A DNA stretch of 64,000 nt from Saccharomonospora viridis DSM 43017 (GTDB lineage Bacteria > Actinomycetota > Actinomycetes > Mycobacteriales > Pseudonocardiaceae): positions 1,018,001 to 1,082,000 of the forward strand of contig NC_013159.1 in assembly GCF_000023865.1 (NCBI RefSeq), in the 5' to 3' direction. Below the pieces are notes generated by a model. The model made no database searches. It was not told the origin of the DNA and saw only the letters and a list, made by a program, of their open reading frames with translations. The first letter of the stretch is position 1. Each line of letters begins with the position of its first letter. Positions 45,022-54,863 of the stretch are shown here, piece after piece. The position numbers were made by a program, and so were the translations under genes.

Positions 45022-45096
45022 GGGCGCATAGCTCAGTGGGAGAGCACCTGCCTTACAAGCAGGGGGTCGCAGGTTCGAACCCTGCTGCGCCCACCA
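45022..45096 (+). tRNA. tRNA-Val (anticodon TAC), CCA encoded
   Basis: A full cloverleaf is seen: 7-bp acceptor GGGCGCA/TGCGCCC, D stem GCTC/GAGC, anticodon stem CCTGC/GCAGG with loop CTTACAA (anticodon TAC, reading GUA and other Val codons), 5-base variable loop, T stem GCAGG/CCTGC with loop TTCGAAC, discriminator A and an encoded CCA. The body is 72 bases plus CCA. It is followed by a hairpin at 45159-45192. Confidence 0.97.
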
Positions 45097-45158
45097 TTCG
45101 GCCTTCGCTGCTGAGCGGAGCGCTCCGGCCGGCTTCGGACGGGCTTCTCGGTGAGCCA

Positions 45159-45192
45159 CGCCCGAACGTCGACGTCGGGTGACGTTCGGGCG
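45159..45192 (+). terminator. Hairpin downstream of tRNA-Val
   Basis: A perfect 12-bp stem (45159-45170 with 45181-45192) with a 10-base loop, 63 bases after the tRNA. Confidence 0.6.
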
Positions 45193-45324
45193 ATGACGTG
45201 CCGCTGGTCGTTTTCGCCGAGGTCGGGTGGGTTCGGAAGTCGCTCACGGCATCCGCCCGTATCCTTTTCGTGACCATGCGCCGTCACGCGTGCGGCGGTC
45301 AGGCCCTATCCTCATCGCCGATAT

Positions 45325-46317
45325 GTGACGTCAACCGTGAAGGCTGCTGTGCACACTGTCGGCGACGCGGCGAAGGAACCGGATCCCGAGTCCGGGACGG
45401 TCCGGCCGTACTTTGAGGATCTTCCGCTGGAGTCGTGGGAGGCGGACGACGCTTCCCCCTCGGAGCCCGGGCCTGCACCGAGATCTCCGTGGTGGCGTAC
45501 CGTTCTGCCCGTCGTCGTGGCTCTCGTGCTCGTGAGCGCGGCCGTGTTCGTGGTGCCCGCGTTCGAGGACGAACGGGCTCCGGAAACCGATGCGGCGTCG
45601 GCCGGCGACACGACCATGTCCTCGCTCGCGTCGATCGGTGACAATCCGCTACTGGAATCCGGCACCGTCTTGGCCGATGTCAGCTGTGACCTCCCCCCGC
45701 TGCGCAGTGATGAGAAGCGACTGCGCGAGTTCTACGCCGCCCAGCTGCGCTGTCTCGAACACGCGTGGGAACCCGCGCTGACCGGTGCGGGTTTCCCGTT
45801 CGAGCCGGTCACGGTGGACCTCAGCGACGATCCGGTCACCGCCTGCGGTGACCTGCCGCCCGCGGACCAGGCGACCGGGCTGTACTGTGCCGAGGACACC
45901 ACCATCTATCTGCCGCGGGAGCGCACCCTGGAGGCGTTCGGTCTCGCCGACGAGGCCCATATCGCCACACTCGCGCACGAGTACGGCCATCACGTACAAC
46001 ACCTCAGCGGCATCCTGTCCGACGCGAACGAACAGCTCAACCGTTACCCGGAGGGGAGTCCACCGGACCGCGAGCTGGGCAGGCGTCTGGAATTGCAGGC
46101 GAACTGCTTCGCCGGTGCCTTCCTCGCCGGGGCATCGGGCCGCGGGTCCATCAGCAACGAGCTCGCCCGCGCCGCCGTGGACGATTTCCGCAACTGGATC
46201 GACAGCGACACCCACGGTGCCAGTGAGACACAACGGGAATGGGCCACGCGCGGCTACCAGCGTGGGGATGTCGGGCACTGCAACACGTGGCACGCGCCGA
46301 GTGAGGACGTCGTCTAG
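45325..46317 (+). CDS. Membrane-anchored neutral zinc metallopeptidase (HEYGH)
   Basis: The 330-residue protein has a cytoplasmic N-terminal tail (about 1-55), one membrane helix (about 56-78, VLPVVVALVLVSAAVFVV) and an exported domain. The zinc motif is HEYGHH (TLAHEYGHHVQHLSG) with a downstream Glu in LELQANCFAGAFLAG. This is the neutral-zinc-metallopeptidase family (DUF2342/YpfJ-like). Four cysteines upstream (SCDLP, RCLEH, ACGDLP, YCAEDT) may form disulfides. Substrate is unknown. A TATCCT box lies 12 bases before the GTG start. Confidence 0.9.
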   Translation: MTSTVKAAVHTVGDAAKEPDPESGTVRPYFEDLPLESWEADDASPSEPGPAPRSPWWRTVLPVVVALVLVSAAVFVVPAFEDERAPETDAASAGDTTMSSLASIGDNPLLESGTVLADVSCDLPPLRSDEKRLREFYAAQLRCLEHAWEPALTGAGFPFEPVTVDLSDDPVTACGDLPPADQATGLYCAEDTTIYLPRERTLEAFGLADEAHIATLAHEYGHHVQHLSGILSDANEQLNRYPEGSPPDRELGRRLELQANCFAGAFLAGASGRGSISNELARAAVDDFRNWIDSDTHGASETQREWATRGYQRGDVGHCNTWHAPSEDVV

Positions 46318-46324
46318 GCGTCGG

Positions 46325-46894
46325 TCAAGGCACGAGGGGCAGTGACCACCACCTGCCCGTCGCGCTGTCGATGAGCGCGGCGCGGGGGGCGTACACGGTC
46401 AGCGGCAGGATGTCGTACACCGACGCCGCCACCATCGGTAACTGCCGCGTCGTCGCTCGCGTCGCCACGGAGGTATGCGGTAGCCAACGGTCGATGTCGT
46501 AGTGGTGGTGCACGCATGCCCCCGTCTCCCGCACCGCGTGAACCACCGCGCGGTGCCGCCTCAGCAGCGTGGCCGACACCGACGGCACAAGCGAGATCCG
46601 ACCGCGGGGGAACGCCGCCATAGCCTCGAAGGTGAGTTCCACCGGGCCGCCGTCGGGCAGGGCTTCCACCGCCGTGTGAACCGTGTCGAACTCCCACTCC
46701 CGTAGCACCACGTACGACAGATGTGGTTGATGCCTGCGATGCGTGTGGGTCTGCAGCGTCGCGACGCCGAGCTCCTCGAGCTGCGCCCACAACCTGCGCA
46801 GCGCCCGTTCGGAACCGTGGTCGAAAAGCAGGCAAACGGCCAGGGCCACGCGGATGACACTAGGCCGGAACGAGTTCGCTCGCCGTTTCGTCAC
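46325..46894 (-). CDS. 2H phosphoesterase superfamily protein (2'-5' RNA ligase-like)
   Basis: The 189-residue protein has two H-x-T/S motifs about 80 residues apart, HLS in QPHLSYVVLREWEF and HTS in WLPHTSVATRAT. These are the catalytic pair of the 2H phosphoesterase superfamily. Members hydrolyse 2',3'-cyclic or 2'-5' phosphodiesters in RNA repair. The precise substrate is unknown. GTG at 46894 is the best available start but lacks a clear ribosome site. It converges with the metallopeptidase gene seven bases away. Confidence 0.85.
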   Translation of the reverse strand: MTKRRANSFRPSVIRVALAVCLLFDHGSERALRRLWAQLEELGVATLQTHTHRRHQPHLSYVVLREWEFDTVHTAVEALPDGGPVELTFEAMAAFPRGRISLVPSVSATLLRRHRAVVHAVRETGACVHHHYDIDRWLPHTSVATRATTRQLPMVAASVYDILPLTVYAPRAALIDSATGRWWSLPLVP

Positions 46895-46956
46895 TCACCA
46901 CTCGGGTACTCGCTCGAGTGAGTGACGCCTTGTGTATCTAGGAGGGGACGGCAGTC

Positions 46957-47553
46957 ATGACTCGTCCGACAGACACCCGCGTGCGTAGGGGAGGTCTGCA
47001 ACCCGTTCAGGTACTCGCTGGACTGATCGGGCTGATCTACCTCGCCATCGGGATCATCGGCATGATCATCACCGGATTCGGTGGTTTCGCCGATGCGACC
47101 CACAGCAGTCTCTGGGTGTTCTCAATCAACCCGCTCCACAACGTCTTCCACATCGTCATCGGAGCCTTGGGCGTACTGATGGCGTTGAGCTCCGGCTGGG
47201 CGAGAACCTACGGCTGGGTGCTGCTCGCGGTCTTCGGCATCCTGCTGCTGTGGGGCCTCGCTGTGACGGGAGTGTTCGCCGGGAACCCGGTCTCCGGGCT
47301 CGGTAACCCGTTCGCGCTCGACGCGGCCGACAACTGGCTGCACTTGGGTACGGCTCTGTTGGGTTTGGTGCTGGCCGTGATGCCCGCCCACAAGAAGGTC
47401 ACCACACCGGTGACAGGCGAGCAGGACACCGCTCGTGGCGCCGCCGGACGCGCCGACCTCACCGGCACCGCGGCGGGACAAGGACAAGGTTCCTCGCGTC
47501 GAACTCCTCGCTCGGTGGGCCGTCGTCTCTGGCGCCGTGGTACCGCCCATTGA
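46957..47553 (+). CDS. DUF4383 membrane protein
   Basis: The 198-residue protein has four membrane helices (about residues 17-42, 55-80, 84-105 and 125-143) with the family features FSINPLHNVFHIVIGALGVLMAL and ADNWLHLGTALLGLVLAV. The C-terminal 50 residues are polar and rich in Gly, Arg and Ala. Function is unknown. The ATG is preceded by AGGAGGGG at good spacing. It converges with the PP2C gene, with hairpins in the gap. Confidence 0.9.
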   Translation: MTRPTDTRVRRGGLQPVQVLAGLIGLIYLAIGIIGMIITGFGGFADATHSSLWVFSINPLHNVFHIVIGALGVLMALSSGWARTYGWVLLAVFGILLLWGLAVTGVFAGNPVSGLGNPFALDAADNWLHLGTALLGLVLAVMPAHKKVTTPVTGEQDTARGAAGRADLTGTAAGQGQGSSRRTPRSVGRRLWRRGTAH

Positions 47554-47615
47554 CCCACCCCGCCGACACGCAGCCGAGTCCGTGGAGACCCACGATGCTC
47601 GCAGTGAGTGAAGCG

Positions 47616-47650
47616 CCGGGCGACCATGGGGTGTTGCCACGGTCGTCCGG
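47616..47650. terminator. Hairpin between convergent DUF4383 and PP2C genes
   Basis: Arms 47616-47629 and 47637-47650 pair over 14 positions with one mismatch and one wobble. Farther out, ACCCACCCCG (47553-47562) and CGGGGTGGGT (47661-47670) are perfectly complementary and flank the whole gap. Confidence 0.5.
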
Positions 47651-47669
47651 ACCGCCGACACGGGGTGGG

Positions 47670-48437
47670 TTACTCGCCCTCCGGCACGACATGGGCGACC
47701 ACGCAGGTGATGTTGTCGGGGCCACCGCCTTCGTTGGCGAGGTCGATGAGCGCGGTCACGGCCTCGTCGCACGTGGTGTCTTTCGACGCCACGTGCGCGA
47801 GCACCCGGTGGATCTCGTCGACCTTGACGACGTCCGTGAGACCGTCGGAGCACAACAGATAGACATCGCCGGCTTCGGCCGTGTGCAGCGAGACGTCCGG
47901 CTCGGCGGGGATCCCGGCGAGCAGCGCTCGCACGAGGACCGAGCGGCTCGGATGCCGCTCGGCGACATCCGGGGTGAGACGACCTTGGTCCACCAGGGTC
48001 TGCACCATCGTGTGATCACGGGTGAGCTGGGTCAGGACGTCATCACGGAGGTGGTAGCAGCGCGAGTCGCCGATGTGGGCGAGCGCGAATCGCGGGCAGT
48101 CCCACAACATGGCCGTGACGGTGGTGCCCATACCGGTGAGGTCGGGGTTGTCGGCGACACTCCGTTCGAGCCGGTCGGCCGCGGTGGCGATAGCGCCCGC
48201 CAGTTCTTCGCCCAGGTCCACCTCGCTCAGGTCCGTGTCCGCAAGCCGGGTGTCGAGTTCCTCCAACGCGGCGACGGCTTGGGCACTGGCGACTTCCCCT
48301 GCGGCATGGCCGCCCATTCCGTCGGCGACGGCAAGCAGCCGGACGGTCGCGTAGGCGGAGTCTTCGTTTCCGCCGCGCTGTCGTCCCACATCTGAGCCCG
48401 CAGCGTAGTGGAGGGTGAGGGCCTGGTCGTGTGTCAT
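47670..48437 (-). CDS. PP2C-family serine/threonine protein phosphatase
   Basis: The 255-residue cytoplasmic phosphatase has the PP2C motifs in order: GRQRGGNEDS, AVADGMGGHAAGEVAS (metal Asp), TGMGTTVTAM, LAHIGDSRCYHLRD, LCSDGLTDVV and PDNITCVVAHV (metal Asp). Such enzymes reverse actinobacterial Ser/Thr kinase signalling (PstP type). It lacks the membrane anchor of PstP, and no kinase gene is adjacent, so it may act more widely. The ATG at 48437 gives the standard start. Confidence 0.94.
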   Translation of the reverse strand: MTHDQALTLHYAAGSDVGRQRGGNEDSAYATVRLLAVADGMGGHAAGEVASAQAVAALEELDTRLADTDLSEVDLGEELAGAIATAADRLERSVADNPDLTGMGTTVTAMLWDCPRFALAHIGDSRCYHLRDDVLTQLTRDHTMVQTLVDQGRLTPDVAERHPSRSVLVRALLAGIPAEPDVSLHTAEAGDVYLLCSDGLTDVVKVDEIHRVLAHVASKDTTCDEAVTALIDLANEGGGPDNITCVVAHVVPEGE

Positions 48438-48548
48438 GAGTGCAGTGAACCATTGCTCGGTGAGCAGCGAGGTACAACAGTACGCTAATCGTTTCCGATT
48501 CGCTTCTCCGGCTGCACCTTCGGGCACGTTGCAAGACCCGCGCCACCC

Positions 48549-48562
48549 GACGGCATGCCGTC
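48549..48562. promoter_or_regulatory. 14-bp palindrome upstream of dnaE
   Basis: GACGGCATGCCGTC is perfectly self-complementary, 80 bases before dnaE. A weak -10-like TAAGCT follows at 48586-48591. Possible operator. Confidence 0.25.
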
Positions 48563-48641
48563 CGGTCGGAGCTCTTCGGCAGGGCTAAGCTGGTCGGCAC
48601 GTCTTGGCCGTCCTGAGGGTGTTTTCGGAGGTTTTCCGCCG

Positions 48642-51600
48642 GTGTCGAACGATTCCTTCGTCCACCTGCACGTCCACACCGAGTACTCGATGCTCGATGG
48701 GGCGGCGAAGATCGCTCCGTTGTTCGAGGAGGCGTCCCGGCTGGGGATGCCCGCCGTGGGGATGACCGACCACGGCAACATGTACGGCGCGGACGACTTC
48801 TACCAGCAGGCGAAGAAGGCCGGAATCAAACCGATCATCGGTATCGAGGCCTACGTCGCACCCGAGAGTCGCTTCCACAAGAAGCCCGTCTTCTGGGGGA
48901 ACACCGGACAGCGCTCCACCGACGAATTCGGTGAGGGCGGTGACGTCTCCGGTGGCGGTGCCTACACGCACATGACGATGTTGGCGGAGAACGCCACCGG
49001 GCTGCGGAACCTGTTCACGCTGTCGTCGTTGGCGAGCATGGAGGGCTACTACCGCAAGCCCCGGATGGACCGCGAGCTGATCGCGGAGTACGCCGAGGGG
49101 ATCATCGCTACCACGGGGTGCCCCTCCGGTGAGGTGCAGACGCGGCTGCGGTTGGGGCAGAAGGACGAGGCCCTGCAGGCCGCGGCGGACTACCGCGACA
49201 TCTTCGGTGCGGAGAACTTCTTCCTGGAGTTGATGGACCACGGCCTCGCCATCGAACGTTCGGTGCGCGAGGGGCTGCTGGAGATCGGGAAGAAGTTGGG
49301 GTTGCAGCCGCTGGCCACCAACGACTCCCACTACGTCACCAAGGACCAGGCCGAATCGCATTCGGCGTTGCTGTGCGTGCAGTCGGGTAAGACGTTGTCG
49401 GACCCGACCCGCTTCAAGTTCGACGGCGACGGCTACTACCTGAAGTCGGCGCAGGAGATGCGTGAGTACTGGGACACCGAGGTGCCCGGTGCGACCGACT
49501 CGACGCTGTTGATCGCCGAGCGGGTGCAGTCGTACGAAGAGGTGTACGCCCACCGCGACCGGATGCCGAAGTTCGAGGTTCCGGAGGGGCACACCGAGGA
49601 GAGTTGGCTGCACCACGAGGTCATGCGAGGCCTGAGGTGGCGTTTCCCCGACGGCATTCCGGACGGTTACGTCGAGCGCGCCGAGTTCGAGTTGGAAGTC
49701 ATCGCTCAGAAGGGCTTCCCGTCCTACTTCCTCGTCGTCGCCGACTTGATCAACTATGCCCGGAGTGTGGGCATCCGGGTCGGTCCCGGGCGTGGGTCTG
49801 CGGCCGGTTCGCTGGTCGCGTACGCGTTGGGTATCACCAATCTGGACCCGATCCCGCAGAACCTGCTGTTCGAGCGGTTCCTCAACCCCGAGCGCGCGTC
49901 GATGCCCGACATCGACATCGACTTCGACGACCGTCGGCGCGGCGAGATGGTGCGGTACGCCACCGAGAAGTACGGCGCCGACCGCGTGGCCCAGGTGATC
50001 ACCTTCGGCACCATTAAGACCAAGGCCGCCATCAAGGACGCGGCGCGGGTGCACTTCGGTCAGCCGGGCTACGCGATCGCCGACAAGATCTCGAAGGCGC
50101 TCCCGCCGCCGATCATGGCGAAGGACATCCCGCTGTCGGGCATCGTCGACCCGGAGCACGAGCGCTACCCGGAGGCCGCCGAGGTCCGCTCGTTGATCGA
50201 GAACGACCCCGAGGTCAAGACGATCTTCGAGACCGCGCGGGGGCTGGAGGGCCTGATCCGCAACGCGGGTGTGCACGCCTGCGCGGTCATCATGTCGAGC
50301 GAGCCGCTGCTGGGCACCATTCCGCTGTGGCAGCGCGACGACGGCGCCATCATCACCGGCTGGGACTACCCGTCGTGTGAGGCCATCGGCCTGTTGAAGA
50401 TGGACTTCCTCGGGCTGCGCAACCTCACCGTCATCGGCGACGCGATCGACAACATCAGGGCCAACCGGGGCGAGGAGATCGACCTCGACCGGCTCGGACT
50501 GGACGACCCCGAGGCGTACAAGCTGCTGGGTCGGGGCGACACGCTCGGTGTGTTCCAGCTCGACGGCGGTGCGATGCGGGACCTGCTGCGTCGTATGCAG
50601 CCCACCGGGTTCGAGGACATCATCGCGGTGCTCGCGCTGTACCGGCCCGGCCCGATGGGCATGAACGCCCACAACGACTACGCCGACCGCAAGAACGGCC
50701 GGCAGCAGATCAAGCCGATCCACCCGGAGCTCGAGGAACCCCTGAAGGACATCCTGGCCGAGACCTACGGCCTGATCGTCTATCAGGAACAGATCATGCA
50801 GATCGCGCAGAAGGTCGCCGGCTACTCGATGGGTCGAGCCGACGTGCTGCGCCGGGCGATGGGTAAGAAGAAGAAGGAGGTCCTCGAAAAGGAGTTCGAG
50901 GGCTTCCGGGCCGGGATGAAGGAGAACGGCTTCTCCGACGAGGCCATCCAGGCCCTGTGGGACACGATCCTGCCGTTCGCCGGGTACGCGTTCAACAAGT
51001 CGCACGCGGCCGGATACGGCCTGGTGTCCTACTGGACCGCGTACCTGAAGGCGAACTACCCCGCCGAGTACATGGCCGCGTTGCTCACCTCGGTCGGTGA
51101 CAACAAGGACAAGTCGGCGGTGTACCTGTCCGAGTGCCGCAGGCTGGGCATCCGGGTGCTGCCGCCGGACGTCAACGAGTCGGGTCGTCGCTTCGCCGCT
51201 GTCGGCGACGACATCCGGTTCGGGCTCGGGGCGATCCGCAACGTCGGTGCCAACGTCGTCGACTCGATCATCGCCACACGGGAGAAGAAGGGGAAGTACA
51301 CGTCGTTCACCGACTTCCTCGACTCCTCGGAACTCGTGGTCTGCAACAAGCGTGTCATCGAGTCGTTGATCAAGGCCGGTGCGTTCGACTCGTTCGGTCA
51401 CACGCGGCTGTCGATGATGCGCGTGCACGAGGACGCGGTCGACGCTGTCGTGCCGCTCAAGCGGCAGGAGGCGATGGGGCAGTTCGACCTGTTCCAGGGC
51501 TTCGGCGGCGGGGGCGACGGTGACACCGCGGTGCAGACGGCGTCGTCGCCGCTGGCGCACCTGAAGTTCGACGACGAGGAGTACCCGCGCAAGCAGAAGC

Positions 51601-52223
51601 TCGCCTACGAACGCGAGATGCTGGGCCTGTACGTGTCGGCGCATCCTCTCGACGGCGCGGAACGCATCCTCCGCAAACACGCCAAACGACCGATCGCGGC
51701 GATCCTGGCGGATCCGCCGAAGGAGGGTGAGATCGAGATCGCCGGGCTCATCACCTCCTTGGAGCGGCGGGTCAACAAGAAGGGAGAGCCTTGGGCCATC
51801 TGCACGGTCGAGGACATGGACGCCTCGCTGGAGGTGCTGTTCTTCCCGAAGTCGTACGCGTTGTTCGCCGCTGACCTGGTCGAGGACAACGCGGTGGTGG
51901 TGAAGGGTCGGGTCAACTGGCGTGACGACAAGATGTCGGTGTTCGCCGCCGGGCTCGTGCCATTGGACCTCAGCGATGTCGCACTCGGTGACGAGGAACC
52001 ACCACTGACACTGCTCGCGTCGGCGGAGAAGATCACCAAGAGCGTGGTGATCGAGCTGAAGCAGACGTTGCAGGCACATCGCGGGGACACCCCGGTACGG
52101 CTCAAGCTCGTCGGCAAGTCGTCCGAGACCCTCTACGCGCTGTACGACTATCCGGTGACGGTCAGTTCGATGCTGCTCGGAGAGTTGAAGAGCATCCCGG
52201 GCATAGCGGCGGCGAGCGGTTGA
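48642..52223 (+). CDS. dnaE: DNA polymerase III alpha subunit
   Basis: This is the replicative polymerase, 1193 residues. It has an N-terminal PHP domain ([19 protein letters not shown]), the polymerase core with the catalytic aspartates in [13 protein letters not shown] and the fingers region [18 protein letters not shown]. The helix-hairpin region and a C-terminal OB domain ([28 protein letters not shown]) follow. The PHP metal residues look intact, so it may proofread like other actinobacterial DnaE1 enzymes. The GTG at 48642 has GGAGG about ten bases upstream. The next gene starts 26 bases after its stop with its own -10-like box. Confidence 0.97.
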   Translation: MSNDSFVHLHVHTEYSMLDGAAKIAPLFEEASRLGMPAVGMTDHGNMYGADDFYQQAKKAGIKPIIGIEAYVAPESRFHKKPVFWGNTGQRSTDEFGEGGDVSGGGAYTHMTMLAENATGLRNLFTLSSLASMEGYYRKPRMDRELIAEYAEGIIATTGCPSGEVQTRLRLGQKDEALQAAADYRDIFGAENFFLELMDHGLAIERSVREGLLEIGKKLGLQPLATNDSHYVTKDQAESHSALLCVQSGKTLSDPTRFKFDGDGYYLKSAQEMREYWDTEVPGATDSTLLIAERVQSYEEVYAHRDRMPKFEVPEGHTEESWLHHEVMRGLRWRFPDGIPDGYVERAEFELEVIAQKGFPSYFLVVADLINYARSVGIRVGPGRGSAAGSLVAYALGITNLDPIPQNLLFERFLNPERASMPDIDIDFDDRRRGEMVRYATEKYGADRVAQVITFGTIKTKAAIKDAARVHFGQPGYAIADKISKALPPPIMAKDIPLSGIVDPEHERYPEAAEVRSLIENDPEVKTIFETARGLEGLIRNAGVHACAVIMSSEPLLGTIPLWQRDDGAIITGWDYPSCEAIGLLKMDFLGLRNLTVIGDAIDNIRANRGEEIDLDRLGLDDPEAYKLLGRGDTLGVFQLDGGAMRDLLRRMQPTGFEDIIAVLALYRPGPMGMNAHNDYADRKNGRQQIKPIHPELEEPLKDILAETYGLIVYQEQIMQIAQKVAGYSMGRADVLRRAMGKKKKEVLEKEFEGFRAGMKENGFSDEAIQALWDTILPFAGYAFNKSHAAGYGLVSYWTAYLKANYPAEYMAALLTSVGDNKDKSAVYLSECRRLGIRVLPPDVNESGRRFAAVGDDIRFGLGAIRNVGANVVDSIIATREKKGKYTSFTDFLDSSELVVCNKRVIESLIKAGAFDSFGHTRLSMMRVHEDAVDAVVPLKRQEAMGQFDLFQGFGGGGDGDTAVQTASSPLAHLKFDDEEYPRKQKLAYEREMLGLYVSAHPLDGAERILRKHAKRPIAAILADPPKEGEIEIAGLITSLERRVNKKGEPWAICTVEDMDASLEVLFFPKSYALFAADLVEDNAVVVKGRVNWRDDKMSVFAAGLVPLDLSDVALGDEEPPLTLLASAEKITKSVVIELKQTLQAHRGDTPVRLKLVGKSSETLYALYDYPVTVSSMLLGELKSIPGIAAASG

Positions 52224-52248
52224 ACCGTCGGCTCAATACGGTGAAGGC

Positions 52249-53718
52249 GTGAACTCGAAGATCGACGAGTCCGATCCACGGCGGTGGCGGGCACTGGCTG
52301 TCACGTTGACGGCCGGGTTCATGTCCTTACTCGACGTCAGCATCGTCAACGTGGCCCTGCCGGCGATCCAGCAGAGCCTGGGCGCTTCCACGGCCGGTGT
52401 GCAGTGGGTCGTGTCGGGGTACGCGCTGACGTTCGGGCTCGTGCTGGTGTCCGGCGGCAGGCTCGGTGACGTACTGGGCAGACGACGGATGTTCCTGTTC
52501 GCGCTGTCGGCATTCGTGTTGACCAGTGCGCTCGCCGGGGCGGCCGTCAACGAGACGATGCTGGTGGCCGCCCGGCTGTTGCAGGGCATGGCGGCGGGCA
52601 TGCTGACCCCGCAGAACACCGGGTTGATCCAGGAGCTGTTCAGCGGCGCGGAACGGGGGAGGGCGTTCGGCCTGTTCGGTACCACCGTGTCGCTGTCCAC
52701 GGCTGTGGGACCGGTGGTGGGTGGTTCGATCATCGCTCTTTTCGGAGCGGAGAACGGCTGGCGTTGGGTGTTCTTCGTCAACGTGCCCATCGGCGCGCTC
52801 GCACTCGTGTTGGCCGCCCGGTTGCTACCGCGGGCTCCCCGGCGTGACTCCCCGTTACGGTCGGAACTGGACTTCGTGGGTGTCGGCCTGCTGGGTGTGG
52901 CCGTGCTCGGGGTGCTGTTCCCGCTGGTGCAATCCGATCAAGATGGGCTGGCCGCGTTCTGGTGGATGCCACTGCTGGCCGTCCCGCTCGGGGCCGCCTT
53001 CGTGTTGTGGGAACGGCGGGTCGTCAGGCGTGGCGGCGCGCCACTGCTCGACGTACGACTGTTCACCGAAACACCGGGGTACGCGATCGGCGCGGCGATC
53101 GGCGCGGTGTACTTCGCGGGATTCTCCGGGATCTGGTTGGTGTTCGCCCTGTTCTTCCAGCAAGGACTGGGGTACACGCCGCTGGAGTCCGGGTTGGTGG
53201 TGACACCGTTCGCCATCGGGGCCGCCGTGTCGGCGACCGTGGCGGGAAGGCTCGTGGCACGTCTGGGGAGACGGTTGACCCTGCTTGGACTGTCCTTGGT
53301 GACGGTGGGGTTGACGGTGGTGGGAGTCGCCGTGCCGATGGTGTCCGACTCCATGGCCGGGTTCGCCGCCGCGGTCCCGCTGCTGATCGCGGGGGTGGGC
53401 GGTGGCATGGTGATCTCACCCAACACCACGCTGACATTGGAGCAGGTGCCCACGCGGATGGCCGGAGTCGCCGGGGGAGCGCTGCAGACGGGGCAACGAA
53501 TCGGCACCGCGATCGGGGTGGCCGTGCTGGCGTCGATGTTCCACGCGGGCATCGATTCGGCGGGCGGCTATCAGGCGGGACTGCGGTGGGCGATGGTGAG
53601 CGCCGTGACCATAGTCGTCGTGGCCCTGGTCCTGGCCGTGGTCGATGCGCGTCGACGCCCCAGGCGTTCCCAGCCGGAATCGGTACGAACCGCGAGCACC
53701 GCTACTCCTATGGAGTGA
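52249..53718 (+). CDS. DHA2-family (EmrB/QacA) MFS exporter
   Basis: The 489-residue protein is a 14-helix drug:H+ antiporter. It has SLLDVSIVNVALPAIQQSLGAS in helix 1 (motif D1), GGRLGDVLGRRRMF (motif A), RLLQGMAAGMLTPQNTGLIQELF (motif B), and GTTVSLSTAVGPVVGG (motif C, typical of exporters). The cargo is unknown. GTG is the start; TACGGT six bases upstream suggests a leaderless transcript separate from dnaE. No regulator is adjacent. Confidence 0.93.
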   Translation: MNSKIDESDPRRWRALAVTLTAGFMSLLDVSIVNVALPAIQQSLGASTAGVQWVVSGYALTFGLVLVSGGRLGDVLGRRRMFLFALSAFVLTSALAGAAVNETMLVAARLLQGMAAGMLTPQNTGLIQELFSGAERGRAFGLFGTTVSLSTAVGPVVGGSIIALFGAENGWRWVFFVNVPIGALALVLAARLLPRAPRRDSPLRSELDFVGVGLLGVAVLGVLFPLVQSDQDGLAAFWWMPLLAVPLGAAFVLWERRVVRRGGAPLLDVRLFTETPGYAIGAAIGAVYFAGFSGIWLVFALFFQQGLGYTPLESGLVVTPFAIGAAVSATVAGRLVARLGRRLTLLGLSLVTVGLTVVGVAVPMVSDSMAGFAAAVPLLIAGVGGGMVISPNTTLTLEQVPTRMAGVAGGALQTGQRIGTAIGVAVLASMFHAGIDSAGGYQAGLRWAMVSAVTIVVVALVLAVVDARRRPRRSQPESVRTASTATPME

Positions 53719-54067
53719 CGGATCTGGTGCGCGGTTCATCTCGACTGGCGTAATGCTGACCGGTGGGTGATCCTGATACGGACCTTCGGCGAAGTGGAAT
53801 CGCCACTCGGACGGCGGCCTCACGGGTCACGGTGGGTGGCGTTTCCGAGGGATCAGGCAGGGGCGCATCGGCTCGATGTGCTCGCCGTGCCCAGCTCAAA
53901 GGAGGCTGTGCCCGGCGACTGCGGGGGATCGACCGGGACAGCTACGAAGGTTCCTGATTCGGGTGGGTCCTGGCGGGAAGGGGACGGGACCCACCCGGTG
54001 TCCGCCCGCAGCGGGATACGAAAGACCGACGAGGTTTCCCAGCCCACGCTTCCCAGGCCGGCAGGGT
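53719..54067. other. Intergenic region between the MFS and DedA genes
   Basis: This 349-base region between convergent genes has no supportable gene. It holds the hairpin at 53960-53997. Open frames here have no family features. Confidence 0.5.
53960..53997. terminator. Hairpin between convergent MFS and DedA genes
   Basis: A perfect 11-bp stem (53960-53970 with 53987-53997; CGGGTGGGTCC arm) with a 16-base loop, 70 bases after the DedA stop. Confidence 0.55.
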
Positions 54068-54724
54068 TCAGCCGCGGTCGTCGGCCGGTTCCTTCTCGGC
54101 GGCAGCGGCGAGTGCGGCGGCGGCTTTCTTCTTCTTGAAACGGATGAGGAAGAACAGGCCGATCGCTGCGAGCACACCGACGACGATCATGCCGCCGGTG
54201 CTGAGGACGTTCTCCACCCTGCGCGCGGCCTCTCCCAACGCCGCGCCGAGACCGACGTGCAGGAGCGACCAGCACAGGGCCCCGGAGACCACCGCGGGCA
54301 GGAATTTTCGATACGGCAGTTTGGACGTGCCCGCCGCCGCCGGGGTCAACGTCCGTACCACCGGCAGGAACCGGGCGAAGAACACCGCCCACGCCCCTCG
54401 GCGCTGGAGGATGCCCGTGGCCTTGTCCCAGGCATCGGTGCCGTACCGTTGAATCAGCTTCGTCTCGCGAAGGCGTGGCCCGAACCGACGGCCGATCGCG
54501 TACCCGATCGAGTCGCCGATGCCGGCGCACACCGTGACCACCAGGACGAGGACGACGAACCGGGGTGCCGTGGTGGCCGTGGTGGCCGCGATGAGCAGCC
54601 CGGACTCGCCGGGTGCGATGAACCCCAGTCCCACGGTGCACTCAAGCAGGACCAGCAGTCCTGTCGCACCGACCAGAGCCGGCTGCGGCAGGCTCTGCAG
54701 CCAGTTGAGCACCTCAGTTACCAC
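54068..54724 (-). CDS. DedA-family membrane protein
   Basis: The 218-residue protein of the DedA/SNARE-associated family has several membrane segments and the family motif FFARFLPVVRTLTPAAAGTSKLPYRKF. The N-terminal LLVLLECTVGLGFIAPGESGLLIA contains the conserved Glu and Pro-Gly-Glu, and GDSIGYAIGRRFG is also present. DedA proteins flip lipid carriers such as undecaprenyl phosphate or act in membrane homeostasis. The C-terminus is Lys/Ala-rich. The start is GTG. Confidence 0.93.
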   Translation of the reverse strand: MVTEVLNWLQSLPQPALVGATGLLVLLECTVGLGFIAPGESGLLIAATTATTAPRFVVLVLVVTVCAGIGDSIGYAIGRRFGPRLRETKLIQRYGTDAWDKATGILQRRGAWAVFFARFLPVVRTLTPAAAGTSKLPYRKFLPAVVSGALCWSLLHVGLGAALGEAARRVENVLSTGGMIVVGVLAAIGLFFLIRFKKKKAAAALAAAAEKEPADDRG

Positions 54725-54863
54725 GGATCCCCCTGAATGCCGTCTGCGCCGGATCGACTGCCCCGGGCAGTCCTACTGACTCAGACGGCGACTGCGTTCG
54801 TCTGGTTCACTCGACCCAGGAGTTTTCTCAAGTTGTGATGGGGGAGTGCCACGGCCCCCGGAA

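Noticed and set aside
46900-46925. Near-palindrome around CTCGAG between the 2H phosphoesterase and DUF4383 genes
   Set aside because: Several mismatches off the central hexamer; not distinguishable from chance.
48585-52079. Very long open frame antisense to dnaE
   Set aside because: Its residues are the His/Leu/Arg/Val-rich mirror of dnaE codons with no domain; such shadows are expected in high-GC DNA.
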